NCBI GenBank assembly: GCA_027625915.1
Contig: JANTQA010000023.1
Span: 14,012,001-14,076,000, forward strand
Reading direction: 5' to 3'
From: Anaeramoeba flamelloides
Lineage: Eukaryota > Metamonada > Anaeramoebidae
Length of the DNA stretch: 64,000 nt
The notes under the pieces were generated by a model that was given only the letters and a program-made list of their open reading frames with translations, did not search any database and was not told the DNA's origin. Position 1 is the first letter of the stretch. The number at the start of each line of letters is the position of its first letter. A program made the position numbers and the translations under genes. Shown in pieces: positions 1-12,300 of this stretch.

Positions 1-273
1 TGTATGACTTAACAAGATTATCTAATTTTCAGAAAGATATTTAAAAACTTTATTTCACTTGATTGTGATTTAATTTTAAAGACCAATATCAAATTTTCCC
101 AAGTTTTACATGAGGTTTGTGAACTAAATCATTTTATGGTTTTTTTTTTTAAATGTAATGAAGTTCCAAATATTTAATCGTTATTACAAAAAAGTTGTTA
201 CATCGCTAAAATAATATATATAAAAAAATTGTAATCCATGTTCGAAAAAAAAAAAAAGTTTCTGTTTTTATAG

Positions 274-552
274 GAGCGAAATCCAAGATATGTCAATGTT
301 ATCGGGAAAAAATAGATGATATATACCACTTTATTTGATACTGGTAAAAATATGAGAGTAAAGAAGGCACTGGAAAAATATACTCAAAAAAATCAAAAAC
401 TTTGACCACAATATAATATCATAGTCAAAATAAATACAGATGAATTATTGAGGAAAATGAAAACAAAAGATATCTATTTTATTACCATAGAATACTTTCT
501 GACCAACATGACTCAACATGCAATTAGGAAAAAGGGGCTTAAAGCTAAATAA
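274..552 (+). pseudogene. decayed coding remnant, family not recognised
   Basis: One frame reads as compositionally normal protein for about 90 residues, for example MIYTTLFDTGKNMRVKKALE and IYFITIEYFLTNMTQHAI. It is interrupted about twice and has no start or obvious splice sites that would rescue it. No neighbouring gene could own it. It may be a fragment of an old mobile element or of a host gene; I do not recognise the family. The call rests only on the contrast with the surrounding AT noise, so confidence is low. Confidence 0.25.
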
Positions 553-719
553 AACCTGATGATAATACATCCAACCCAGAATACTTTAGACACCTCTCAC
601 AACAATTATATTAAAAGCTCTTTATTTTTTCCACTCTTCATTTTTTTCTTACTATCATTTTTTCACTACTTCTTCATTTTTTATTCTTTCTTTTTTTTTT
701 TTTAAAAAATTAGAAAACT

Positions 720-855
720 AAATTAAGATTCAAATAACACCGACGACTGTATATTTAGATACTCTTTGGATTGGAAATCACAAATTTAGTCACTTCAAAA
801 CTCTCTCTTTAACAGATTGGATAGTTCCCTATCCAACCCATATCGATAAATCCTT
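720..855 (+). repeat. SINE-like repeat, copy 1 (no clear target duplication)
   Basis: About 120 bases match 56728-56850 closely; the core from GACTGT to CAGATT differs at only about six positions. The copy ends in a hairpin, TTGGATAG / CTATCCAA with loop TTCC (about 817-836), then CCC. Relative to the other copy, the hairpin bases change in pairs (G-C to A-T, T-A to C-G). Unlike the other copy I find no A tail or flanking duplication, so this is either an older insertion or a resident RNA gene from which the other was derived. Confidence 0.5.
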
Positions 856-2469
856 GTTTCAGTTTTTAAAAAGACAAATTGATTGATCAAAGAAACTGAC
901 AATAAACTATAATGAATATAGTATTGATTTATTAAAGCACACTTATTACAAAAAAAAATCTTGAAATGTATGATCTAATATAAATATTACTCCCTATAAA
1001 AACAAATCAATTTTCAGAGCAAAAAAAAATACAAAATTCTAAGAAAATAGCGAAATTTTCATTATATTTTGAATAAATTTAATTCATAATTTAAATTTTA
1101 CTACATAAAAAAATCAAAGAATTTACCTTAAAAAAATGATTTAAACTTTTTATTTTATTATTTTGAAGCGAATTAGATGTTACATTAAAACAAGAAGAAA
1201 AAAAGAAAGGGTTATATTTTATCCCGTACAACAATGAAAAAAATAAATTCTGAAAATTAAAGCTATCCAAAAGAACATATTGTATTTCAGTTATACATCT
1301 TTTATAAATTATTATTTCAAAGTTATGATTATTTTATGAAATTTAAAAAAGATAGTTATTCAACTCCTTAATATTTGAAAACACACTTTTTCAAAATTCC
1401 TGAACTTTAAAAAAAAATACCTATTTTTGGGGAAATTTTTTTTTGAAATTATTTACAATGGATGAACCTTATATTGAACATTAAGTAAGAAAAAATAATA
1501 AGTGTCTAAAACAATTTGCAGAAAAAAAAACAGGGAATATATAGTTAAACTCAAACCTGAGAAAAAATAAAATGATAAAAAAATATTCCAAAAACAGAAA
1601 AAAAATCATTTTTTCAATTTAATTTGGCAATATCTACTTAAATAAATATTGGTTTGTTTCTTAAATTCAAAAAAATCATTCCTTTTTAGACTATTAAAAA
1701 AATTAATTCAAATAATCTCTCGATAAAGTCAAATAAAAATTACAAAAATTTTCCAATTCAAAAATAAAAAAATATTATTGAAAACTTTTGATTTTTTTTT
1801 TAATTCCCATTAATATCTAATACAATTGTAAACCTTTTTGAAAACTGTTGTATATAATAATGTTTATAATGTGTGTATTCCAAAAATATAAAAATTCAGA
1901 GATTTTTTTATTGAAAAATTTTTCATGGTTGTGATGTATTAGAGACTTTGGATACGAATTATTTTGTTCACTGTATTAATGGTTTGTTGTGTGTAAATTA
2001 AAACTACCTAATTTTCTTTATTAAATGTTAAAGTGGCCCCTTTAAACCATGGAGTAATAACTTTTTTAAAACTGCTGTATCATACTCTTTTCAAGAATTT
2101 ATATTGCCCAAATCACAAAATTTAGTTTTGTCACATTTTTTTTATTTCAATGTAATGTTCAAATTTTAGTCAAAGTAAAATTAAATCTCCATCACGGTTT
2201 AATGAATTCACTCCGATCTTAAATTTTCTATTTGATGCTATTGCATTTCGAATGAAAAAACAACCAGAAAAATACAATTTTTAGAATTCACCAATTTTAA
2301 ATTGTCTTCAAAAAATAATTCTTGGTTTCCTCAGAGAACAAAAAGAAGAAATTACTTTCTTGTAAGATAAAAAAACATTTTGTTAAACATTTTTTCCTTT
2401 TTCTTTTGATTGTTAACATTTAAGAATCAAATTTTTTTCTTTTTATTTCGAAACAGATAAGAATCCAAA

Positions 2470-5400
2470 ATGTCGCTTGAAAGAGACAACTCCAAAATTA
2501 TGGTTGACGACTTGAGCGAGCAACTAGGAAGCCTTTTCTACTTTAAAGAAACTTTAATCCAAAAAACAGGGCTACACGATCCAATGTCCTCTTCTGTCCC
2601 ACAAGAATATTACAGATTTGTGAAAAGATCTCAAGAAGTATAGTACTCAAATACAATTACAAAATTTTTCCCAATTAATTTTCTTGATCAAAAAAAATTT
2701 TTTTTTTTTTTTTTTTTTTATTAATCTTTTTTTCCTCTCTTTTTACATTTTTTTTTTTACCAAATTAATGATAAAAATACAATAGATTCTCAAAAACACA
2801 CTTACTATGGAACAAGTTGATGAGTACATTCACACAACCCAACAAAAACTGATCCAGTGTAGTAAAAAATATCTAAAAATGGTTCTCGATTCCCTCTACC
2901 TATTCTTCAAAATGGATGTGAAATCTTTTGTGCTTGGCTCACAAAAAAAAAGACAAAAGAAAAAACAAAACACTTTAAAATCTGAATTAATCCCACAAAC
3001 AAATGAACAGTCGTCCAGTATAAACTCTTTTCAGCCTTTTATAATACAAACGATCTACCGATGCTTTCAAGCAATTTATCAAGACAGAAACTTTGAAAAG
3101 CTTTTAGAAATACCTGAATGGACAATTTCAACACTGTTCCAACAGATCTCAATTGCTTCAACTCCAGGTTTGAAACAACTTTTTCCTTTTTTTTACCTCT
3201 TTTGATTTTTTTTTTTTTTTTTTCATAATTGACACCTACAAAAAAAAAAACAACAAACAAAAAAAAATTACTCAAACTTTTAAATTCTATTGTAGTCGAT
3301 TTTCGTTTGGTTTAGTTTTGCATTGTGCTTGATAGAAAAATTTTAAGAATTCTGTTAATTACAAAACAAAAAACACAAAAACCATATAAAGAATTTCAAG
3401 ACTTTTTTGAGACTTTTAGACTAGCAGTCTGTTAGATTTCAGTTTCTGATCTTCTTTCAAATTCTGATCCTTTTCAAATATCTGATACAAACTTTTGTAA
3501 GACTAAAAAAGGGTAAAAAAAAAAACTAAATTAAAAAAAGTTAACCTATTTGAATTTTGTTGAAATTTTCTAAACTTTTCTAAATTAAAAAGTTAACTTT
3601 TAAAAAACAATAAACTGTTTTTAGGAGATCCCAAAAGCAAAAGATGTTTTTAATACAACTTTTTCAAAGTTTTTAATGAAAAAAATTTTAGATTCAAAGT
3701 TATTGGGTTTCGATCTTTTGAACCATTTCTCCCAAATTTGAAATTACCGTTCTGTTAAAAAAAGTGAAACAGATAAAAAAAGTTCAACACCGTTTTTAAT
3801 TGGGAACATTAAGGATTAGTCGAATTTTATGGTTAGTAAATACTATTTTTCCACTTGGTAACATATTTATCAACTTTTAAGAACTTGATCAAAGGGATTT
3901 TGCTAACTTGAAAAATTTAGGTTTTTTTTGAAAAATTTTGAGTTGGGCAAAAAACAATTTTCCTTCAGCAAATCCAAATTATTCTCAACAAATTTTGAAG
4001 AAAAAAATTTCATTAGGAAAATGTCACCCCACTTTCTTTTCAAGCATGCTCGAGTGTAGTGAGAGAGTATAAATATACTTGAAAAGAAAGTGGAGTGGCA
4101 TTTTCTTAATTTCAAAATAAATTAGCTTTTTAGTTTTGCCTCGTTTTGTTCGGTAAATTCAAAAAGTTTTTGGATCAATAAATGATTTTCAAGCAAAATC
4201 CCAAAAATCCCAAAAATCCCAAAAATTGCAATTATTTGACTTTTCCTCAATCCATTGTATTTTAAAGCTTTTTTTCTGTTTATAGTATTTTATTTCAACC
4301 CTCACAGAGCATGAAATTCGAATAGTCCTTAATAGAACCTGAAAATTCAAAGTAAGATCAATTTATAAAAGAATAAATAAATAAAGACAAAATGAAGTAC
4401 TCAACACAATAACAGTTTTTTAATATACTCTCTTTTGGTCTGGGTTTTTCTTTGATTGATCAATTATTAAAAATAAGTTCAAAAAATTGGCTATTTTTAA
4501 GATACCCAAAGCCACAAATACAATTTCGATATGAAAGTAGATTTAAATTGTGCTTGTTGGCTTGATTGGAAATAATATAATGGATTATTATTTGAAGTTA
4601 ATTGGTTTCTTCTTTTTATTGATTTTACTTTTGGTTTTCAGGTTTCTGTTATTTCTGTGATTTCTGTGATTTCTGTGATTTCTGTGACTCTATTAATGTT
4701 CCCAATTAAAAACCGTGTTGAACTTTTTTTCCCTGTTTCACTTTTTTTAACAGAACGGTAATTTCAAAAAACAAGTTTCTGAATTAAAAAAAATTACCAT
4801 AAATTTTTATGCTATTCTTATCATGTAAAATGCCAAAAACAGTTAAAACATTTTTTTCTTCAAATTCCCTTTTTTTTTTTTGTTTTTTTTTTTGAATCTG
4901 AGAACTTTGCTTTCAAAACAATTCACTTAAATGAACATCCCTTAAGAGAACTGACTAACAAAGTTTCTTTTATTTAAACCAAAAAAATTCTTTTTTCTAA
5001 ATATTCTAAAAATGGAAATTGAACTAAAAATTTTCAAATCATTTTTTTGAGTTTTGAGTGTTGACTTTTTTAAAGAGTTTTAAACGGAAAATATGATTTT
5101 TATTTTGTTTTGGCGTTTAAAAAATCCAAGATAAAACTCTTTTCATGAGGATTAAAAATAAACCCTCCCAGCTAAATGGAAAAACACGAATTTCCGTTAT
5201 TTTCCAAGGCTTTTAACGGGATTACGTCCTACCTGTGAAGGTAAATAAAACTTCCGATTTTTGATCCTTTCCAAATCCAAAATATCACTCAAAATTTTAC
5301 AAAATCAAAATTTCATTATGAAAAGGTAACTCTACTTTCTTTTCAAGTATTATAGAGTTTAACGTGAGTGTATAAATATACTTGAAAATAAAGTGTATTG

Positions 5401-8400
5401 ATATTTTCATAATGAACAAACAAAATCTATTTTAATTCCACCTTATTTTGTTCGAAAATTCAGAAAAAAAAAAAAATGATCTATAAATTTTTTCATGCAA
5501 AATCCACCAATTTGCAATATTTTGGCTTTCATTTAATTCACAAACTTTTAAATGGGAATTTTATGTTTGTATTTATATTTATATTGTTTACGGGTGTAAA
5601 AAAATAAAAAATTAAATTTATTTTGCTTAATTTTTATTAAATAGAATATACCAATATATAACTATTTTTCAAAAATTTTGACCCACTTTATAATGTTATT
5701 GAAAGTTATTTTGCTTGGATTTTATCCATATTTTGATCAAAATAAATTTTCAATTTCTAGATCAAAATAATATTTTCTAATTTTGAAAATTTTTGTTTTA
5801 CTTTTTCAAATTTTCGTTTTTATTTTTCAATTTTTTTTTTCAATTTTTTTCAATCATTTTCTTTTCTTTTTTTTTTATGAAAGTAAAAAATAAAAAGATC
5901 TTCGAAAATAATTATAAATATTAAGTAAGAAAATTGAGACTTTTTAATATCTTTTAAAAATGTATTTATTTATTAGCAAAAAAAAACCTTCTTTTTGACC
6001 TTTTTTTCATTGAAAGTTCTGTAATGAAAAATCCGCTTAATAATCATTTCAAAAATTGAGATTCGCTTTTTTTTAGGTTTTTATTTTATTTTTGAAAATA
6101 TTTGGCTTATATATATAAGGAATTTTCAAAAAGTGTGGCATTTTTTTTTTACATTTCATAAAAAAGCAAATCTTTGCTAGTGGAGTTATTCGTTAATTGA
6201 CAATACTAAATTAAGCTTAATATTAATATCGATTGAATAAATGACTGAGGTATTTATTTCAAAATATCTTGGATGAAATATTTCCAAAAAATGAAAAAAA
6301 AAATAGTACTTTTTTTGGTGAAAACAATGTACGACCAATTTCGATAAAAAACTGGAAATATGGAAAGGGTACAAATGGATTTTTCAAATAATAAAATACA
6401 GTTATATGTTTTTCATTTGATTGGAAATTTTATCGATATTAAAGAAGTTATGAAAACCATTTTTTTGATCAAAAAGAAAATAATAAATAGTAATTTTCAC
6501 TCCTAAAAAATACCAGATAAAATCGAGATCAGGAAAATTTACTATTTTTTATTTATGCAATACAATACTAAGAAACAAATTGAATTATTATCAAGAATCT
6601 ATAATTGGTGGTTAATAATTTTATATATTTCAATACTTTTTTAGAAGATGGGGCTTAATAAATATTTTTTAAAATAAATTTTCCTCACTTTCTTGGAAAT
6701 AACTTATATAATAATTAAAAAGTGAATTATTAATAAGATTTAATTATTAGTCGCTGTTGAATACTTTATAATATTTTTTTTTTGTCTCTCAATTTTTTCT
6801 TTTCAGAGAGTAATAATTTTTGAGATATAGTTTATGTATCTAATAATCTAAAAATGAACTAATTTATATTTTTATACCAAATTATCATTTCATTAATATT
6901 TTATTTTATTTTTTATTGTTAACTTTATTAAAATAGCTTATTTAGACATTCAAAGATCATTATTTTTATTATCGTCTCAAATTGAGCATTTTCAAACAAT
7001 TACAAATTTATATTTACAACTCTTACAACAAAAAAAAAAAAAAAAAAACCAAGATCTTATTCTCAAATATCTTAAATCATTAAGAGTAATTCAATTTAAT
7101 TTTCAAGAAGCAAAAAGAATAAAAATCACATGTAAATTTATTCAGCAATATTGTCAAATAATCGAAAAGACAAAGGGGGATGAAACTCTAAGAAATGAAT
7201 ATTGTAAAACCTTAATTAATATTTTGACAAAATTTTTGCCAAATTCAAGTAAATTAAAAAAGGAAATCCGAGAAAAGGAAAAAGAAAAAAATCTACAGGT
7301 CCTAAAGGAAGAAAATTTAAAATTATATAATAAATTAATGAAATCGTTTGAATTAATCTATAGCACAATAAAAAAATGGATTAAAAAGGCAAAATTTCAA
7401 GAAATAGGTCTTTCTAATTTAGTACAAATAATTATTTTATTACCATTAAACTTTTTCATCAACCTCGAAAATAAAGAAAAATTTTTAAATAGCAAGGGAA
7501 TTTTATTATTTAAATTGTTGTTTAATGGGTTGAAAAACATCCAATCAAGGAATAGTTGTTTAGAAAACATCTATGTATTAATTAATAATTTGAATCCTGA
7601 ATTTATCAAAGTGTATAAAACGGAATTTTTAGAATTTCTTGAAAAAGAATTAATTTCATTAATATTTCTTGATCAGAACAAAAAAATTACAATGATAGAT
7701 CATGATGAAATAGAATCAATTTCTCAAATTGTTGAACAAATTAGTAACATTAATTTAGATTCAAGTATTAATATTATTAAAAAATATTTGTCCAATGAAA
7801 AACTTAGAATTGATTATCAAATAGCATTATTAAGATCGCTTGAAAAAATTTTAAAAATAAAGGATTTAATTAAATATGAAGAAGAATTATTTCCCCTAAT
7901 AAAACCATTTTTATTTTTAATAAATAACGAAAATTTAAAAAATTTATATGATGTACATTGCATTGAAAATAATATTAATACAAATAAGAACCTGTCAAAT
8001 AATCTCAATAATAATGATAATAATAATAATAACGCCAACACCAGTAACACTGGTAACAATGACAACGAAGAAGAAAATAGTAATCTTCAGAAAAGTGATC
8101 AAAACATCAAATATTTAATTGCGGCATCTATTAGCACTTTCCCACAAATGATGTCAATCAAGATTAAAATAAATTCACAAATTGCAGAAAAATTAGTTAT
8201 TTCGTTCTTTTCCAAAGAAAACTTACTTTCCTATCCAGCTTTAGATTCCATTGAAAATTATATAAAATTATCTTCTGAAGATGAAAATGCAGGTCAGCAT
8301 TTTCTTGATATTATCATTCCAGCTTTAAAAATTTTTGGTGATTTATCGAATATGTTAAACATAAATCACACAAATTATAATTTTGTTTCCATTGAAAAAA

Positions 8401-9357
8401 TAGAAAAGATTTTAAATTTTTTTGAATTAATCTTTAAAAGTTTTTTTAATTGGATTGTTGATGAAAAAAAAATTATGGAAAAAAAATTGAAAGAAAATAA
8501 AAATGAAAATGAAAACGAAGATCCTGAAGATGACAAAATACTCAAGGATTTCGATTATGAAGATTGGCAAGAAATTAAAATAAGGTTCCAATCTTTATCC
8601 TTAATATGGCTATTTTCCGAAAATACCGTGATTAAAAATAAAATCAAAAGTCTATTAAATCTGTTTAATAATAAAGAATTTAATGAATTAGAAAACACTT
8701 TAAGAAAAGACTATAAAATCAAAATTAAAAACTTGAGGAAAAAAAAAAAAAAAAACTTAAAAAATTAAAAAAAAGAAGAAGAAGGAAAAAAAAAAAAAAT
8801 ACCAAGGATACAAACGAATTGAATGAAAAACTGATTTCAATTATTTTGAAACAAGAAAAAAATTTTATTGGATCACTATTAAAAAAAATTCAAAAATTGG
8901 ATTCCCAATTTAGTAATAGTAATAACAATAATAAGGATAATGATGAAAAAAGTCTTCACAATGAATGGAAAAAAGAATTGATCTATTGGGTAAATGACAA
9001 TTATGATAATTTTAATAAAACAATTGTTTGTACATGGAATAATATTTGTCAAAATTTATTAAAGGAATCGTTAATAAAAAATATTATTGAAAAATTGAAT
9101 AAAAACACAAAATTGGAAATGACTGTTTCTAAATTGAATCCAATTAATTTTTTTTTTAATCTAATTGGCTTGGTTTGTGGAATAACAAAAATACCCAAAA
9201 ATTATTATTTTGATCAGAATAATTTACAAATTTTATTAAAGGCAAATGAGAATGGAAATAAGAATGATAATGTAAATGAGATTGAAATGGAAAAAGAAAA
9301 AGACACAGAGAAAGAAAAGCAATTTATCAATCTAAATTTTTCAAAAAAAAATAACAA

Positions 9358-9391
<34 letters not shown>

Positions 9392-12300
9392 CAAATCATA
9401 TTACAAATATTTAGTAATCAAATTAATATAAAATTATTAAAAATATTTTATAAAACAATATTTGATTTTCTTCAAGGGACATTCGTTATCCAAAATAATA
9501 TTATTAATTCTTTACAATATTTTAATACCGAAACTTTAGAAATTTTTTTAATTTTATCAAAAAATATGTTCAAAAATCAAAAAAATGCTGCCATGAAAAA
9601 AAAAAACCACAAAAAAACCAAAAAAAAATTCAAAACTATTATTTTTATAGCTGGGTTTTAAAATTAATGAATCAACTTTTAATAAATTTACCACCAACAA
9701 CAGTTATTAATTTTCCAAATTTTAATAGAATATTAAATAAATTTTTCAAAAAATGGTTAAATCCCAACTATCATATTTTTTATAAAATTCATACCAAAAA
9801 AGTAATTTTAATATTAACCATTTTAATTAATTATTTCAAAATATTAAATCATTTTGGTTCTCAAAAAATATCTGAATTATTTAATATCAAAATGATTGGG
9901 TCCACGTCTTTACGAAATGATACAGATTCATCCCGCCTTTCGAATACAAGTTTAGATTTAGACTTTAATTTTAATACAGATTTTGCGTTTGAACTAAGCA
10001 CCACCCCTAAAATTAATCTTTCACAATCTAGTTCTGTTAATATGAATATTTTTAAAAATAGATTTGAAAACGATCAAATTATAATAAATAAAGAAAAGGA
10101 TAATGATAAAGAAAAGGGGAAAGAGAAAGAGAAAGAGAAAGGAAAGGAAAAGGATAAAGAAATAAACAAAGAAACAGAAAATTTAAAGAGCACTGATAAC
10201 GAAGATGGCGATGATAGTGATGTAAAGAATAAAAAAAAAATAGAAAATAATGAGAATCATTTTAATTTTTTAAAAAAAGAATGCCAAAATAATTTAATAG
10301 TTACAATCATATCTTTCATTTACCCATTATTAAAACAAGAAGAGGAAGAAAGAATTGAAAGGGCAAAAATGAAAAAAGTTCCAAAGGAATTTGGAAATTT
10401 AAAACAACAATTAATCGATTATAACTTAATTACAAAATCTGACAATATTAAACTTAATGAAATCAAAAACCAGAATCAAAATCAAAACGAAGGAAACATT
10501 AATATTGATATTATAGATGATAATAATAATTTTGATTTAAATGACGAAGATTATGAGAAACAAAAGGGGATAGTTATAAACGATTTATTATTAAAAGTGG
10601 TTTTATTATTGTCGGAATTTGTAAAATTTAATCCATTGACTAATATAAAAGATCAAAAAAGAATATTAATATTCTCTTCAAAGATTTTTAATCAAGGTTT
10701 ATTATTTCAAAAGCAATTGAAAAAATTTTATGAACACTTTTTATCAAATAATCATCAACTTTTTGATAGCTATCTACGGTTGTCCTATTATTCTTTAGAT
10801 AATTATAATCTTTCAAACCATGGAAACAAAATTAATAGAAAAAAAAAAAAAGATCTTGAAAATGATAAAGGTGATGGTGATGGTGTTGATAATGAGAGAA
10901 TGAATTATGAATTACCATATGACAAACAAACAATAATAATATTAAAATCGATGATTTCTTGTCTTCATTCAAAACTTGAAGAATGGATCAAAGAGAAGAA
11001 AATTTCAGAAAGTAAGGTTCTTTTTTTAATTTTGCTTCATGTAATTTCACCTAATATCAAGAAAAGAAAGTCAATTCAAAATTTGATAATCCATTTAAAA
11101 AGAAAACAACTGACAAATCTTTTTGATAAAAATAATTTGCAATTCACCACCACTTTTCATCATAAAAATTATTGTATTTATTATAATTATTCTTTGTCAT
11201 TCATTAAAAATATTAGTTTACAATTTCCGAAATTGACATTACCTATTTTGCAATATTCAAATGCATTTTTCCCACTATTTACTCTTGAAATGAAAAAATT
11301 CTTTATAAAAATTAACACTCATTTTTTAAATAATTATCAAAAAATATTCAAATTATCAGATTCAAAAAAAGAATTAAAAAATATCCTTCGGTATATGTTC
11401 GAAATTTCTAAAAAATATTATAAAAATCCATTACTTATGAATAATATCATTAAATTATGGTATTCATTAATTCCAAGCAAAACAAAAATTGATATCGAAA
11501 ATGTAAATAACAATGAACAAAAAAATAAATATGATCATATTTTTGGTATTATAAATAAATTTTTATTATTAAAATGTTCTAACCAATTAAGAAATTATCC
11601 AAATAAAATTGATTACATATATAATAACGATGAACTTAAGGAAGATAAAGAAAAGGAGGAAAAGGAGGAAGAAAATTTACAGGGTAAAAAGGAAAAAAAT
11701 AATATAATATCCTTAATTAAATTCTTATTTTTAATATTATCAAGAAAAGATCTAAATCTAATTTATTCATTTTTAGTTAAACAGTTAATTAACTTTACAG
11801 AATACGAAGAAACACAATCCGAATTTATTAATTATATTAATGATAAAAATTTTAATAATAATATTCATCATAATAGTTCATTAATAATTTTAAATAAAAT
11901 TATTGAAGAAAATAGCTTTGAAGCCACCAATTATTTACCTTTATTACTTCATCACACTTTAATTTTAAAATCTAATCAAAAAATCGTTATTAATACTCAA
12001 ACTAAAATTCTATCAACTTTATTTTATAATTTCCTAATTAAATTATATACCAAAAACTGAAAAAAATATGCAAAAATCAAACTTTGAAATCAAGATTTTT
12101 AATTTATTTTTTAAAATTGGCAATAATAATAATAATAATAAAAATAATAATATTAATAATAATGAAGAAGAAGAAAAAAAAAAGAAAAAAAAAGATGATG
12201 ATAATGATTCAATGATTTTTTCTTTAAACAAAAATAAATTTAAATTTGAAGAAAATTTTTTACACAAATTAACTATAGAGGAACAAATTAATAATACTCT

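Larger units (their letters stand above)
1..2469. other. intergenic region upstream of the Furry-like gene
   Basis: Apart from the decayed remnant at about 274-552 and the SINE-like copy at 720-855, I see only AT-rich sequence with A and T runs. The last 60 bases before the ATG at 2470 are T-rich then A-rich, as before other genes here. No promoter element can be named. Confidence 0.5.

Noticed and set aside
720-855. Known snRNA, tRNA or snoRNA identity for the SINE body
   Set aside because: No Sm site plus cap-proximal motif, no cloverleaf with B box, and a C-box-like TGATGA appears in only one copy.
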